From positions 2,294,001 to 2,358,000 of the forward strand of contig NZ_CP011427.1 of NCBI RefSeq assembly GCF_001506165.1: 64,000 nucleotides of DNA, read 5' to 3'. The notes below the pieces were generated by a model. It did no database searches and was not told the DNA's origin. It saw only the letters and a list, made by a program, of their open reading frames with translations. Source of the DNA: Pantoea vagans. GTDB lineage: Bacteria; Pseudomonadota; Gammaproteobacteria; Enterobacterales; Enterobacteriaceae. The translations under genes and the position numbers were made by a program. Positions 1 through 9,913 of this stretch are shown in pieces. The first letter of the stretch is position 1. Every line of letters starts with the position of its first letter.

Positions 1-77
1 GCTTTAACGGCTTTTACGAAATATAATTCTGCCAATAAGTTTCTTTACAGAGTTTTATAACTAAAGAAATTGTCATT

Positions 78-118
78 AAAAAAAATGCGCCTTTACCGCA
101 GGAGCGATAAAAGCGCAT
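78..118 (-). terminator. Rho-independent terminator after the MCP gene
   Basis: Read on the minus strand, an 11-bp stem (ATGCGCTTTTA paired with TAAAGGCGCAT, one G-U pair) is followed directly by a run of T. It lies 84 bases past the MCP stop codon, so the chemotaxis transcript probably ends here rather than running on into further che genes. Confidence 0.85.
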
Positions 119-158
119 CGTGGTTATCTATTCTTAGCCAGGCTATAACCTGCCGTCT

Positions 159-188
159 GTAGGGTGCGGCACTTGTGCCGTCCGCCTA
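159..188 (+). repeat. Degenerate GTAG-footed palindromic repeat (single copy)
   Basis: Begins GTAGGGTGCGGCAC and folds on itself (CGGCAC/GTGCCG core). It shares the GTAGGGTGCG foot with the paired elements at 14247, 49983 and 58881 but has a diverged hairpin and no partner. It sits in the gap downstream of the MCP gene. Confidence 0.5.
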
Positions 189-201
189 CTCCCGCAATCG
201 G

Positions 202-1878
202 TTAGAAGGTTTCCCAGTTGCTGTCACTTACAGGTGCAGTCACGGCCTTACGCGGCGCACTTAACACAGGTGGCGCAATCTGTGGATGACGAACCACAGC
301 GCCGGCCACTGCAGGCTGTGCTGCGCGCGCAACCTTGAACACCGCCACAGACTGGCTCAGGCGGCTGGCCTGCTCTTCCAGTGAGGCGGCTGCGGCGGCA
401 GACTCTTCCACTAGCGAAGCATTCTGCTGTGTCACGCGATCCATTTCGGTGACCGCCTGGCCGACCTGGTCGATACCGCGACTCTGCTCATCCGATGCAG
501 AGGCGATCTCGCCCATAATGTCGGTTACACGCGTCACCGCACTGACGATTTCACTCATGGTGTCACCCGCGGTGCCCACCAGCTCAGAGCCGCTGTTGAC
601 ACGACTTACCGAGTCTTCAATCAGGCTCTTAATCTCTTTCGCGGCTTGTGCACTGCGCTGTGCCAGGTTACGAACTTCACCCGCGACCACGGCAAAACCA
701 CGCCCCTGCTCACCGGCACGGGCCGCTTCAACCGCCGCGTTTAGCGCCAGAATATTGGTCTGGAAAGCGATGCCATCAATCACGCTGATGATATCGGCAA
801 TTTTCTTCGAGCTACCGGCGATATCGCTCATGGTACGCACGACGCCAGCCACCACATTGCCGCCCTTCTGTGCCGTTTCGGACGCGCTGAGTGCCAGCTG
901 CGATGCCTGTCGGGCATTTTCGGCGTTCTGTTTCACCGTTGCGGTGAGCTGCTCCATGCTGGCAGCGGTCTGCTCCAGCGATGCCGCCTGCTCTTCAGTA
1001 CGTGCAGAGAGGTCATTGTTACCCGCTGAGATTTCACTGGCACCGGTGAAGATGGCGTCAGAACCATCACGCACGTTGCTGACAGTGCGCACCAGCGACT
1101 GCTGCATATCATGCAAACTGGTGGCTAACTGCGTCATCTCATTGCGACCTTCAATCGCGATGGTCTGCGTCAGATCGCCCTGCGCAATATGTTGGATGTG
1201 CTGAATATTGTCGTTGAGCGGCTTAATCAATACCTTGCGTAAGCCGACCCAGCACAGCGCAATCACGGCAATCACCACTACCATCACGGCACCCAGCAAC
1301 CACATCATATGCTGGTAAGCCGATACGTTAGCTTGCACACCGGCTTCGGTCAGACGATCCTGATCGGCACGCCACTGGCTGTAATCTTTCAGGAACGCAC
1401 TCTGGCTTGGTGCCACCGGTGCTTTACCGGCCAGCACCAGATCTTTTGCCAGCAGCGCGTCCTGCATCTGGCTCAGTGCACTGGCATAAGCGGTGTAAGT
1501 CTGATCCAGATGCTGATTCAGCTCGACGTCCTGTCCCGGTGTATCCGGAATCGCTTTAAACTCCTGGTAGTGATTCGCTGCACTTTTCTGAAACGCCTTG
1601 CTGTCGTCATACAGGCCAGCAATATCTGGCTCAGTACCGTTCAGTTTGCTGGTGGCCATACGCAACTGAATGCGGGTTAACACCACACGGCTCTGGTTGA
1701 GACTCATGTAGGCATCGTTGATGGCAGCCGTGTTTTTACTCGCCAGCTGTGAAACGTTGAAACTAGTTTTGTCATCACTCAGCGCTTTGAAAAACAGCGA
1801 GCCGGATGCCAGTTGCAGAAAACCAAACACCAATAGCACCAGCAATAAACTGGTGACAACACGGATTTTTGTAAACAT
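202..1878 (-). CDS. Methyl-accepting chemotaxis protein, Tar/Tsr class
   Basis: Inner-membrane chemoreceptor that controls CheA through CheW. Order of parts: TM1 about 9-31, periplasmic four-helix sensor about 32-190, TM2 about 192-213, HAMP about 214-266, then a long methylation/signalling coiled coil with the conserved tip ([18 protein letters not shown]). The C-terminus ends NWETF, the CheR/CheB docking pentapeptide of high-abundance receptors. R64, R69 and R73 in the sensor fall exactly where Tar and Tsr use arginines to hold an amino-acid ligand, so an amino-acid-like attractant is plausible; the true ligand is unknown. Length 558 aa is usual. It follows cheW but has its own candidate sigma-28 promoter. 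Confidence 0.95.
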   Translation of the reverse strand: MFTKIRVVTSLLLVLLVFGFLQLASGSLFFKALSDDKTSFNVSQLASKNTAAINDAYMSLNQSRVVLTRIQLRMATSKLNGTEPDIAGLYDDSKAFQKSAANHYQEFKAIPDTPGQDVELNQHLDQTYTAYASALSQMQDALLAKDLVLAGKAPVAPSQSAFLKDYSQWRADQDRLTEAGVQANVSAYQHMMWLLGAVMVVVIAVIALCWVGLRKVLIKPLNDNIQHIQHIAQGDLTQTIAIEGRNEMTQLATSLHDMQQSLVRTVSNVRDGSDAIFTGASEISAGNNDLSARTEEQAASLEQTAASMEQLTATVKQNAENARQASQLALSASETAQKGGNVVAGVVRTMSDIAGSSKKIADIISVIDGIAFQTNILALNAAVEAARAGEQGRGFAVVAGEVRNLAQRSAQAAKEIKSLIEDSVSRVNSGSELVGTAGDTMSEIVSAVTRVTDIMGEIASASDEQSRGIDQVGQAVTEMDRVTQQNASLVEESAAAAASLEEQASRLSQSVAVFKVARAAQPAVAGAVVRHPQIAPPVLSAPRKAVTAPVSDSNWETF

Positions 1879-1917
1879 AGTTTGCCCTGGAAAAAGAAGA
1901 AAAATGACGCAGTTCAG

Positions 1918-1944
1918 TTATCGACCCATGGCGAGGAATATTGA
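1918..1944 (-). promoter_or_regulatory. Candidate sigma-28 (FliA) promoter of the MCP gene
   Basis: On the minus strand TCAATATT, an 11-base spacer and GTCGATAA compare with the flagellar consensus TAAAGTTT-N11-GCCGATAA (5 of 8 and 7 of 8 matches). The spacing is exact and the site lies about 40 bases upstream of the MCP ATG, as expected for a class 3 flagellar promoter. Confidence 0.6.
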
Positions 1945-2012
1945 GAGTAAATGTAGGGGCTTTTGGATTTTTTTTGTTGAATTACAAGTAATTAATTTAG
2001 GTTGGTGATGAT

Positions 2013-2038
2013 AACGGGCCACAGAGAAGCGGCCCGTT
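2013..2038 (-). terminator. Perfect hairpin downstream of cheW
   Basis: AACGGGCC and GGCCCGTT form an 8-bp perfect stem with a 10-base loop, just after the cheW stop. No T run follows on the minus strand, so it may only be a weak terminator or RNA-stabilising stem between cheW and the MCP gene. Confidence 0.45.
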
Positions 2039-2046
2039 TGGGGGCA

Positions 2047-2544
2047 TTACGCGCTACGCAGTGTATCCACCAGCGCCATCTCTTCGCTGCTCAGCAGCTT
2101 TTCGATGTCGACCAGAATCAGCATACGCTCACCCAGCGCACCCAGCCCGGTCAGGTATTCAGTGGACATGGTCACCGCGAATTCCGGCGCTGGGCGAATC
2201 TGATCCTGCGTCAGAGACAGCACGTCAGACACGCCATCTACCACGATACCGACCACACGGTGTTCGAGATTCAGGACGATCACCACGGTGTTCTCGTTAT
2301 ATTCCACATCCTGCTGCGCAAACTTCACGCGCAGATCGATGATAGGCACGATCACGCCACGCAGGTTGGTCACACCTTTGATGAACTCTGGGGTGTTGGC
2401 GATGCGCGTTACCTGATCGTAACCGCGAATCTCCTGCACTTTCAGAATATCGATGCCGTACTCTTCGTCACCCAGAGTGAAAACTAAGAATTCCTGGCCC
2501 ACGGTTTCGCCAGCGATTTTGGTCACGGTTGCCATGTCAGTCAT
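2047..2544 (-). CDS. Chemotaxis coupling protein CheW
   Basis: Cytoplasmic adaptor that links receptor tips to the CheA kinase. The 165-aa protein is a single CheW/SH3-like beta-barrel domain with the family signatures [19 protein letters not shown] and VPIIDLR. Length matches E. coli CheW (167 aa). It starts 22 bases after cheA and is probably co-transcribed with motAB-cheA. No unusual features. Confidence 0.97.
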   Translation of the reverse strand: MTDMATVTKIAGETVGQEFLVFTLGDEEYGIDILKVQEIRGYDQVTRIANTPEFIKGVTNLRGVIVPIIDLRVKFAQQDVEYNENTVVIVLNLEHRVVGIVVDGVSDVLSLTQDQIRPAPEFAVTMSTEYLTGLGALGERMLILVDIEKLLSSEEMALVDTLRSA

Positions 2545-2566
2545 TTTTTTGCCCTTTAATTATCTA

Positions 2567-4540
2567 TTACGCTGCGGCACCGGCCACACGCTTTTCACGG
2601 TTTAACGATTGCAGTGCAGAGACATCCACAATCAGCGCCACGCTGCCATCGCCGAGGATGGTGGCAGCAGAAATGCCCGGCACTTTGCGATAGTTGCTTT
2701 CCAGGTTCTTCACCACCACCTGATGCTGACCAATCAACTGATCGACCAGCAGTGCATAACGGCGGCCTGCGCTTTGCAGAATCACCACAATGCCTTGGGT
2801 GGCATCGGTTTTGGCGTTCTGCACTTCAAACACGTTCCACAGCTCAACCAGCGGCAAGTATTCGCCACGCACTTCCAGCACGCGCTCGCCACCGGCCAGC
2901 GGTTTCAGTTCTTCTGCGGTAGGCTGCAGTGACTCCATCACGGCGTTGAGCGGCAGAATGAAGACCTCATCTGCGACGCGGACTGACATGCCGTCCAGAA
3001 TCGCCAGCGTCAGCGGCAGCAGGATGCGGATGGTGGTGCCTTTGCCTTGCTTCGAGGAGATCTCGACGTGTCCGCCCATCTCCTGAATATTCCGCTTCAC
3101 CACGTCCATACCCACGCCACGACCGGATACATCGGTGACCTGCTCAGCGGTAGAGAAGCCTGGCGCGAAGATCAACATGCCGACTTCTTCATCGCTCATG
3201 TTCTCGCTAACCGGCAAGCCTGAAGACATAGCCTTGGCCAGAATGCGCTCGCGGTTCAATCCGGCACCGTCATCTATCACTTCGATGCAGATGTTGCCGC
3301 CCTGATGTTCCGCTGACAGCGTCAGGTTACCGACGCCCGTTTTGTTAGCAGCCAGACGTTTCTCTGGGGTTTCGATACCGTGGTCGAGACTGTTACGCAC
3401 CAGGTGCGTTAACGGATCGATGATGCGTTCAATCAGGCTCTTATCCAGTTCGGTGGAGCTGCCGAGCAGCGTCAGTTCCACTTCTTTACCCAATTTGCTG
3501 GCCAGGTCACGCACCAGACGAGGGAAGCGACTGAAGACATACTCCATTGGCATCATACGAATCGACATCACGGACTCTTGCAGGTCACGGGCATTACGCT
3601 CCAACTGGCCCATGCTATTCAGCAGGTCGCCATGTGCCACCGGGTCCAGTGCGCCTGAGCGCTGCGCCAGCATCGATTGGGTAATAACCAATTCGCCGAC
3701 CAGGTTGATCAACTGATCGACCTTCTCAACCGCAACACGGATGCTGCTGGATTCGCTAGCTTTTGCTGGTGCGGCCGCGCGTTTCGCTTCGCGTTTAGCG
3801 GGCGGCGTAATATCTGTCACGGTGGCGGTGTGTTCGGCCACTGGTACCACTTTCGCCTCGGCTGGCGCTTCTGCTACTGCGCCCTCAGGGAACTGAATCT
3901 GCGCTTCATCCAGTACAAAGCACAGCACCGCGACGATGTCATCTTTGCCCACGCCATCAACGGTGGCTTCCAGCGTGTTCGCGCCCTTCACTACGTTGCT
4001 GACGGTACCCAAGTTGCCAAGCTCTTCCAGCATCAACTCAGGCTCTTTCTCTTTCAAATCCACCAGTTTTAAGCGCAGACCGGCCGCTGCAACAGGGGCG
4101 GCGATTTCCACCACTTCGGCCACTTTCGGTGCTTCCGGCGCTATGCCTTTGGCTTCCAGCGCCAACTGACGCAGTGCTTCGCAGATGTATTTAAAGCTTT
4201 CTGCATTCGGTTCCTGCGCCGTTTTATAGGCATCGAGCTGTTCTTGCATAATATCTTTGGTTTCCAAAAACAGGTTGATGATGTCGGTGCTCAGCTGCAT
4301 TTCGCCGCGGCGCGCACCATCCAGAATGTTTTCCAGGATGTGGGTGGTTTCCTGTAAAACCGTAAAGCCAAATGTACCGGCTCCGCCCTTGATGGAGTGG
4401 GCGGCGCGGAAGATGGCATTCAACTGCTCGGAATCGGGCTCCTGGGGATCCAATCCCAACAGGTGTTGCTCCATATCCGCTAACAGCTCATCGGCTTCAT
4501 CAAAAAACGTCTGGTAAAAATCGCTGATGTCCATGCTCAC
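2567..4540 (-). CDS. Chemotaxis histidine kinase CheA
   Basis: Receptor-coupled kinase that phosphorylates CheY and CheB. The start MSMDISDFYQTFF matches E. coli CheA. The P1 (HPt) domain has phospho-accepting His48 in RAAHSIKGG. P2 (about 160-230), an Ala/Pro-rich linker, P3 dimerisation (SIRVAVEKVDQLINLVGE), the P4 ATPase with N box (HLVRNSLDHG) and G boxes (DDGAG, GRGVGMDVV), and a C-terminal CheW-like P5 follow. At 657 aa it is typical. A Met near residue 98 matches the internal CheA-short start of E. coli. It lies 4 bases after motB in a motAB-cheAW order. Confidence 0.98.
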   Translation of the reverse strand: MSMDISDFYQTFFDEADELLADMEQHLLGLDPQEPDSEQLNAIFRAAHSIKGGAGTFGFTVLQETTHILENILDGARRGEMQLSTDIINLFLETKDIMQEQLDAYKTAQEPNAESFKYICEALRQLALEAKGIAPEAPKVAEVVEIAAPVAAAGLRLKLVDLKEKEPELMLEELGNLGTVSNVVKGANTLEATVDGVGKDDIVAVLCFVLDEAQIQFPEGAVAEAPAEAKVVPVAEHTATVTDITPPAKREAKRAAAPAKASESSSIRVAVEKVDQLINLVGELVITQSMLAQRSGALDPVAHGDLLNSMGQLERNARDLQESVMSIRMMPMEYVFSRFPRLVRDLASKLGKEVELTLLGSSTELDKSLIERIIDPLTHLVRNSLDHGIETPEKRLAANKTGVGNLTLSAEHQGGNICIEVIDDGAGLNRERILAKAMSSGLPVSENMSDEEVGMLIFAPGFSTAEQVTDVSGRGVGMDVVKRNIQEMGGHVEISSKQGKGTTIRILLPLTLAILDGMSVRVADEVFILPLNAVMESLQPTAEELKPLAGGERVLEVRGEYLPLVELWNVFEVQNAKTDATQGIVVILQSAGRRYALLVDQLIGQHQVVVKNLESNYRKVPGISAATILGDGSVALIVDVSALQSLNREKRVAGAAA

Positions 4541-4544
4541 GGGA

Positions 4545-5576
4545 TCACCTCGGCTGTGAGGGTTGGTCTGGTGTCACCGCGCTCGCCGCTGGCTTATCCG
4601 CTGGAGCAGGTGTCACCACGTTGGTCGGCGCTGCCGGCTTCGCGGTTGAACCTGCCGGTGCAGTGGAGGCTGCCGGGCCGGTGGGTGCGGTAATGTCGGG
4701 AATAATTTGTGCCGGGTCAGTTACCTGCGCGGCATCGCTCTCAGAGTTCTCTTTTTCAATCGCAGCCTGGGTGTCGTGGTTCAACACCAGCAGACTGATA
4801 CGGCGGTTTACGGCGTCATTTGAACCACGGTTTTTCAGCTTCATGGTGTCGGCCATGCCAACGACACGCAGCATTTTTCCACCATCCAGACCGCCGATAA
4901 CTAACTCACGCCGCGAAGCATTGGCACGATCGGCAGACAGTTCCCAGTTGCTATAGCCACGATCGCCATTAGCGTACTGGAAATCGTCGGTATGACCCGC
5001 CAGGCTGATTTTGTTAGGGATATCGTTCAACACCGGTGCGATAGCACGCAAGATGTCACGCATATAAGGCTCCACCTCCGCACTACCGGTTTTAAACATC
5101 GGACGGTTTTGGCTATCGATAATCTGAATGCGTAGCCCCTCTTCCACCATATTGATGATTAAATGCGGGCGCAGTGCCTTCAGACGTGGGTCGGCTTCGA
5201 TGAGTTGGTCTAATTTTTCGCGCAAGCGATTCAGACGAATCTCTTCCAGCTTCTTCTTCTGCGCATCCATATCGACCACTTTTTTCACTTCACCGTCTTT
5301 ACGCGTTGGGTCGTCACCGCCACCCGGAATCGGGCTTTCACTGTCGCTGCTGCGCTGCCCGCCGGTTAATGCCACTTTCAGCGGCGTGCGGAAGTATTCA
5401 GCTATCTGGATCAACTCTTTTGGGCTGGAGATCGAGAGCAGCCACATCACCATAAAGAACGCCATCATCGCCGTCATAAAGTCGGCATAGGCAATCTTCC
5501 ACGAACCGTGGCTGCCATGGTGACCTTTATGTTTGCGCTTTTTAACCAGCACAATGGGGCGATTGCCTGCCTTCAT
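4545..5576 (-). CDS. Flagellar motor stator protein MotB
   Basis: Peptidoglycan-anchoring half of the proton-driven stator. A short basic cytoplasmic N-terminus leads to one membrane helix containing Asp32 ([12 protein letters not shown]), the proton-carrying residue. The periplasmic part carries an OmpA-like peptidoglycan-binding domain ([18 protein letters not shown]). At 343 aa it is longer than E. coli MotB (308 aa); the extra length is an Ala/Pro/Thr-rich C-terminal tail of low complexity. Its ATG overlaps the motA stop by 4 bases, which implies coupled translation. Confidence 0.97.
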   Translation of the reverse strand: MKAGNRPIVLVKKRKHKGHHGSHGSWKIAYADFMTAMMAFFMVMWLLSISSPKELIQIAEYFRTPLKVALTGGQRSSDSESPIPGGGDDPTRKDGEVKKVVDMDAQKKKLEEIRLNRLREKLDQLIEADPRLKALRPHLIINMVEEGLRIQIIDSQNRPMFKTGSAEVEPYMRDILRAIAPVLNDIPNKISLAGHTDDFQYANGDRGYSNWELSADRANASRRELVIGGLDGGKMLRVVGMADTMKLKNRGSNDAVNRRISLLVLNHDTQAAIEKENSESDAAQVTDPAQIIPDITAPTGPAASTAPAGSTAKPAAPTNVVTPAPADKPAASAVTPDQPSQPR

Positions 5577-6460
5577 GAGTTCTGATCCGAAGTCTGTTTC
5601 GCTGGGTTTTTGGCGTTACGTACGTGCTCTTCCAGTTCTGAGAACGAAGGACGCTCAGCGGAGTACAGCGTTTTACGTCCAAATTCGACCGCAATTTGCG
5701 GGGCATAACCATTCAGACTGGAAAGCAGAGTCACTTTGACGCATTGCATCATCTTGGTGGTTTCAGCACACTTCTGACGGAGTACCGACGCCAGTGGAGA
5801 GATAAAGCCGTAAGCGAGCAAGATACCGAGAAACGTTCCCACCATGGCATGAGCCACCAGCGCACCTAATTCCGCAGCAGGACGATCAGCGGAAGCCAGC
5901 GCATGGACCACGCCCATAACGGCTGCGACGATGCCAAAAGCCGGTAATCCATCCCCCATGGCTGAGATACTTTGTGCCGGCACTTCACACTCGTGCTCAT
6001 AGGTTTCAATCTCTTCGTCCATCAATGCTTCAATTTCAAAAGCATTCATATTCCCGCTGACCATTAATCGTAAATAATCGGTTATAAAATCCACCAACTG
6101 TTTATCGGCCAAAATACGCGGATAGTTAGCAAAAATTTCACTCTGGCTGGGATCTTCAATATCACGTTCTAATGACAACATGCCTTGCTGGCGTGATTTT
6201 GCCATCAGGCGATAAAGCAGAGCCATTAAATCCATGTATACAGATTTGTTATATTTCGAGCCGCGCATTAACAAAGGCAGCGCTTTTAACGTTTTTTTGA
6301 TCGACTTGCCATTATTACCCACCAAAAAGGCACCAATACCGGCCCCACCGATAATGATCAGTTCAGCAGGCTGGTAAAGTGCGCCTAAATGGCCACCGAC
6401 CATCATATAGCCGCCCAACACGGAGCCGACGACCACGATATAACCCAGAATAATCAGCAC
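5573..6460 (-). CDS. Flagellar motor stator protein MotA
   Basis: Membrane half of the stator that forms the proton channel with MotB and presses on FliG. The 295-aa sequence has four membrane helices, the cytoplasmic loop between TM2 and TM3 carrying charged FliG-contact residues, and the conserved [16 protein letters not shown] segment. The start is GTG (GTGCTGATTATT), as in E. coli motA. It is the first gene of the motAB-cheAW operon. I saw no convincing sigma-28 promoter in the 132 bases upstream. Confidence 0.97.
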   Translation of the reverse strand: MLIILGYIVVVGSVLGGYMMVGGHLGALYQPAELIIIGGAGIGAFLVGNNGKSIKKTLKALPLLMRGSKYNKSVYMDLMALLYRLMAKSRQQGMLSLERDIEDPSQSEIFANYPRILADKQLVDFITDYLRLMVSGNMNAFEIEALMDEEIETYEHECEVPAQSISAMGDGLPAFGIVAAVMGVVHALASADRPAAELGALVAHAMVGTFLGILLAYGFISPLASVLRQKCAETTKMMQCVKVTLLSSLNGYAPQIAVEFGRKTLYSAERPSFSELEEHVRNAKNPAKQTSDQNS

Positions 6461-6536
6461 AAAAAATCCTTACGTCCGTAACGTGTTGGTAGAAGTTAAG
6501 CCAGAGAGCCGCAGGTGTTATTCGGTGATCGTGGGC

Positions 6537-6566
6537 AAAAAAAAAGCAGCGGGATTAACCGCTGCT
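6537..6566 (-). terminator. Rho-independent terminator of flhDC
   Basis: Minus-strand stem AGCAGCGG / CCGCTGCT with a 6-base loop is followed by nine T. It lies 27 bases after the flhC stop and separates the flhDC transcript from motA. Confidence 0.92.
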
Positions 6567-6592
6567 GGATGTTTTCCACGATGCGAACAAAT

Positions 6593-7171
6593 TTAAACGG
6601 CGCGTTTAACCTGTTCATCCAGCAGTTGTGGAAAGGTATCGGCAGAATCTGCAGAAAGTTTACGTCTTTTTACGGCACGTGATGGCGGCTGGCACAGGCT
6701 GCAGACAAAGCTGCCCACTGGCTGATGAGCGTGGTTAATAAAGCTTCCACCACAGCATTTGCAGTCAGAAAGTTCCAGCATGCCGCTTTCAACGAATCGC
6801 ACCAGGGTCCATGCGCGCGTTAGCGCCAACAGCGGGCCCTCGTCCGATTGCGGACATTGCTCAAGATACAGGCGATACGCCTTGATAACGGCTTCAACAC
6901 CATTGCTCAGCCCGGTTTTCAACAGAAACTGCCAGGCATTACAGAACATGGATGCATGAATATTTTGTTCCCAGGTCATGAACCAGTCGGTAGAGAATGG
7001 CAGCATACCCTTCGGTGGTGGCGCACCACGCAGCTCTTTGTACAGTTTAATCAGGCGACCACGGCTTAGCTGGGTTTCACTTTCCAGCATCTGCAGTCTC
7101 GCGCCCAATGTAATCAGCTCCATCGCCAGCTGAATATCGCGCGCTTCCTGAACAATACTTTTTTCGGTCAT
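6593..7171 (-). CDS. Flagellar master regulator subunit FlhC
   Basis: With FlhD it forms the FlhD4C2 activator of class 2 flagellar promoters. The 192-aa length equals that of E. coli FlhC. A C-terminal zinc site is visible as CKCCGGSF followed by CSLCQ (four Cys). FlhC carries most of the DNA-binding function. The ATG overlaps the flhD stop (TAATG), so the two are translationally coupled. Confidence 0.97.
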   Translation of the reverse strand: MTEKSIVQEARDIQLAMELITLGARLQMLESETQLSRGRLIKLYKELRGAPPPKGMLPFSTDWFMTWEQNIHASMFCNAWQFLLKTGLSNGVEAVIKAYRLYLEQCPQSDEGPLLALTRAWTLVRFVESGMLELSDCKCCGGSFINHAHQPVGSFVCSLCQPPSRAVKRRKLSADSADTFPQLLDEQVKRAV

Positions 7172-7521
7172 TACACCGCCCTCTTCTTCGCAGAAGCATC
7201 ATCTTTCGACGCGCTTCGCAGTAAACGGCTGGATAATAAAATACCGGTGTGGATTTGCTGCAAGTCATCCACGCGTGACTCTTGCGTCAAACGGTTAATA
7301 TGATTGTGGTCAGTAAAGCGGAACTGGCAAACCAATTGATTAGTTTCTGCTAACTTCACCATTTCCGGCAAAGTTAATTGCGACAATGCATCTGCCATCG
7401 ATTCATCGATGCCTAAACGAAACATTGCTGAAGCTTTTTCCTGGTTAATTAAACGCTGAGCAAGAAGCAAATATGACAAATTGATGTCATATATATGTTT
7501 TAGTAATTCTGATGTACCCAT
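7171..7521 (-). CDS. Flagellar master regulator subunit FlhD
   Basis: Partner of FlhC. I chose the ATG at 7521 ([14 protein letters not shown]) because it gives 116 aa, the family length, and follows an AGGATGG ribosome site. A longer reading frame to 7635 exists, but its extra 38 residues lie within the leader and do not resemble FlhD. Helical dimer fold; the FlhD sequences [20 protein letters not shown] and LVCQFRF are recognisable. Confidence 0.96.
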   Translation of the reverse strand: MGTSELLKHIYDINLSYLLLAQRLINQEKASAMFRLGIDESMADALSQLTLPEMVKLAETNQLVCQFRFTDHNHINRLTQESRVDDLQQIHTGILLSSRLLRSASKDDASAKKRAV

Positions 7522-7749
7522 TTTTTTCCATCCTGATAGACGCGACACATATACGGCCACAGAATTAAAGTTTCTATGGTTCGGGTTGCTGGTTGGTAAA
7601 TCTAAAGATGGCAAAAAATAATCAGGCAAAGCCAACGTGTACTGAACTGTTTCACTTCCCGCCGGGACACTGATCAGTAGTAGTCAAAACTCCAGGCCAT
7701 TCTTTTCTTGAGTTGTAACCATCTTCCGTGACGTCTGCTTACAGTTTTT

Positions 7750-7763
7750 TAAGACTAATCCGA
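7750..7763 (-). promoter_or_regulatory. Candidate RcsAB box in the flhDC leader
   Basis: TCGGATTAGTCTTA on the coding (minus) strand. Its reverse complement matches the RcsAB consensus TAAGAATATTCCTA at 11 of 14 positions. It lies just downstream of the inferred flhDC start point, as in E. coli, where RcsB represses motility from a box in that position. Confidence 0.6.
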
Positions 7764-7775
7764 AAACAACGCAAA

Positions 7776-7802
7776 TCTATATCGTCTGATTTCTACATAC
7801 AA
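7776..7802 (-). promoter_or_regulatory. Candidate flhDC core promoter
   Basis: TATAGA on the minus strand (7781-7776) is the best -10. The -35 region is weak (TTGTAT), as expected for an activator-dependent promoter. The inferred start near 7769 puts the CRP site at about -70 and leaves a leader of about 250 bases before flhD. The start point is inference. Confidence 0.5.
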
Positions 7803-7830
7803 CGTGAGTGGCGCGAAATTTTAGATAAAG

Positions 7831-7846
7831 TGTGATCTACATCACA
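7831..7846. promoter_or_regulatory. Consensus CRP-binding site upstream of flhDC
   Basis: TGTGATCTACATCACA is a perfect TGTGA-N6-TCACA site, and its symmetry extends outward (AAAG/CTTT). In E. coli, cAMP-CRP activates flhDC from a site near -71.5, matching the spacing to the candidate -10 here. Confidence 0.88.
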
Positions 7847-8450
7847 CTTTTAAGGCAAATTTTTTCCTGGAAGCTTCAGGATTGCTTTTCTGTTGTGCGT
7901 TTTTTAAGCAAATTTGAATTGTTTCGCTAATATTTCACAGCTAAACAGAAGGTTTTAGCCTCTGCGGAATATTGTCATTACAATGCGATCTTTTATCTGT
8001 CACGTTGTGTTTAGATTGCTATAACGAACCAAAAATCAGAAAAAACACAGAATAAAACTCCAACTCAGCCTAAAACTAATCGCTTTTAAATTAATCACTT
8101 ACTGGGAATATTGCTGCAGGACATTAACAGGAGGTCGATAGCGAAGCGTGAAGACTGAGCGCAGCCTGCCTGGGAACTGTTAGGTCTTTGTAGGGAGTGT
8201 TTAGTGAACGGCAGTGGATGTAACAGTGCGTTACATTAGAGAAACGAATGAATTGAGGATTTTACGTATTGATGTAACCAAACTATCGGCCTGGCCAACC
8301 AAATCTTTAGGGTTGAGATGAAAAAAAAGCTTTTTGATGGTGTGATTGAACGGTTTTTAACCAAAATGTGCGCTTTTGACTGTGGTGTCAGGCAGTTAAC
8401 GCATAACAAAAAGCAAACGATTGCGTGGATTAATAATGGGGTGTGGAAAC
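7847..8450. other. Long non-coding region upstream of flhDC
   Basis: About 600 AT-rich bases between the flhDC CRP site and the otsA side. No reading frame here has a credible ribosome site or recognisable product. It may hold further regulator sites for flhDC, which has a very long control region in enterobacteria. E. coli has uspC near this point; no such gene is visible. Confidence 0.5.
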
Positions 8451-8470
8451 GGTGCGCATCCCTGCGCACC
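8451..8470. repeat. Palindrome GGTGCGCA-TCCC-TGCGCACC after otsA
   Basis: Perfect 8-bp inverted repeat seven bases past the otsA stop. The arm GGTGCGCA is the same as in the paired elements at 14247 and 49983, but the GTAG foot is missing. It could serve as an RNA 3' stabiliser or weak terminator for otsBA. Confidence 0.55.
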
Positions 8471-8476
8471 TGACAA

Positions 8477-9913
8477 TTAGGCTAACTTTGGAAAGGTGGC
8501 GACCTTGTTGGCGGTTCCGTGATCGTCACTGCGCACTGGCAATGTGTTTAAATCCTCAAGAAAGCTCTCACGCCAGTGAGTGATATCTTGCTTGCGCAGC
8601 ACTGCCATCATGTCGTTATAACGCGAGATACGCTCGGTGCGTGGCATCGTTAATGCCCGGTCCATGGCGGCTGCCACTTCATCCCGATCGTAAGGATTAA
8701 CGATCAGTGCCGATGTCAGCTCATTTGCCGCACCCGCGAATCGTGACAGCACCAGTACGCCGGGATCGTCAGGGTCCTGCGCCGCAACATACTCTTTGGC
8801 GACCAGATTCATCCCATCACGTAATGGCGTCACCAAGCCGACATCCGTCAGGCGGAAGATTTTCATTAACAAGCGACGGTCAAAGTGCTGATTCAGGTAA
8901 TAGAGCGGCGTCCAGCCCAGGGTGCCGTATTTACCGTTGATACGCCCGGCTTCGGTTTCCAATTGATGACGAATATCCTGATAAGCCTGTACGTCACCTC
9001 GTGAGGTGGGCGCAATTTGCGAATAACGGATATTGCCGCGATGCTGCGGGAAATTCTCCAGCAGCGCTTCATAAGCCTGAAAACGCTCAGGCAAGCCCTT
9101 GGAGTAATCCAGACGTTCACTGGCAATAATATTCTGTAAGTCCCCCAGCTCACGCTTCATCGCGGCCATTTTCGGCGGCAAGGGCCCTTCTGCCATCTCT
9201 TTAATGCTGTCAGGCTCAATCCCAATCGGATAGACCTCAGTCATAAAGGTATTGCCGAAGGCACGGTGTTTCTTCTCGCCTTTATTCTGCAACTGCGTTA
9301 ACTGGCTCAAGCTGTCGAGGAAAGCCACGCGATCGGATTCTGTCTGGAAACCCAGCAAGTCGTAGTCGCAAAGCATTTCCAACAATTCCTGATGTGTCGG
9401 CAACGCATTGAAGATTTCAGGCGTCGGGAACGGGATATGCAGAAAGAATCCGATACGGTTATTGATGCCCAGTTTGCGCAGCTCTGCGGCAAACGGTAGC
9501 AGGTGGTAATCATGCACCCATAAAACGTCATCGGGTTGCAGCAGCGGTTTCAGACGCTGCGCCAGCAAGGTATTAACGCGGCAATAACCCTCCCACGCTT
9601 CACGCTGAAATTGCACTAAATCGAGACGATAGTGGAATGCCGGCCAGATGACCGTATTGGAAAACTGGCAATAGTACTGATCATAATCGTTTTGATTGAG
9701 CGGGAGGGACGCATAAGTAATGCCATCATGTTCGACCTGCGAAAGTTCATCTTGCTCTTCCCCTGAGAACTCACTGATCTCCCCATTCCAGCCAAACCAC
9801 AAGCCTCCGGTATTGTGTAATGCATCCATAATGCCTACTGCGAGTCCCCCCGCGCTGGCTTTGCTCCCATCCGGAATGGCAATACGGTTAGATACGACGA
9901 CTAAACGACTCAT
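8477..9913 (-). CDS. Trehalose-6-phosphate synthase OtsA
   Basis: GT20 glycosyltransferase that joins UDP-glucose to glucose-6-phosphate, the first step of osmoprotectant trehalose synthesis. The 478-aa sequence (E. coli 474) keeps VVSNRIA at the N-terminus, the HDYHLLPFA motif, the phosphate/UDP-binding [12 protein letters not shown], and [12 protein letters not shown]. The C-terminus ends VATFPKLA as in E. coli. The start overlaps the otsB stop by 4 bases (ATGA), giving an otsBA operon. The operon in E. coli is RpoS-dependent; I could not define a promoter here. Confidence 0.97.
   Translation of the reverse strand: MSRLVVVSNRIAIPDGSKASAGGLAVGIMDALHNTGGLWFGWNGEISEFSGEEQDELSQVEHDGITYASLPLNQNDYDQYYCQFSNTVIWPAFHYRLDLVQFQREAWEGYCRVNTLLAQRLKPLLQPDDVLWVHDYHLLPFAAELRKLGINNRIGFFLHIPFPTPEIFNALPTHQELLEMLCDYDLLGFQTESDRVAFLDSLSQLTQLQNKGEKKHRAFGNTFMTEVYPIGIEPDSIKEMAEGPLPPKMAAMKRELGDLQNIIASERLDYSKGLPERFQAYEALLENFPQHRGNIRYSQIAPTSRGDVQAYQDIRHQLETEAGRINGKYGTLGWTPLYYLNQHFDRRLLMKIFRLTDVGLVTPLRDGMNLVAKEYVAAQDPDDPGVLVLSRFAGAANELTSALIVNPYDRDEVAAAMDRALTMPRTERISRYNDMMAVLRKQDITHWRESFLEDLNTLPVRSDDHGTANKVATFPKLA

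Noticed and set aside
335..1204. 289-codon plus-strand frame opposite the MCP gene
   Set aside because: Antisense shadow of a strongly conserved MCP; composition (Ser/Ala/Arg-rich) is that of a reversed coding frame.
8236..8469. 77-codon minus-strand frame upstream of flhDC
   Set aside because: No ribosome site, no family resemblance, and it runs into the 8451 palindrome.
9307..9531. Minus-strand frames inside otsA in other phases
   Set aside because: Shadows of otsA; the true frame is conserved along its whole length.
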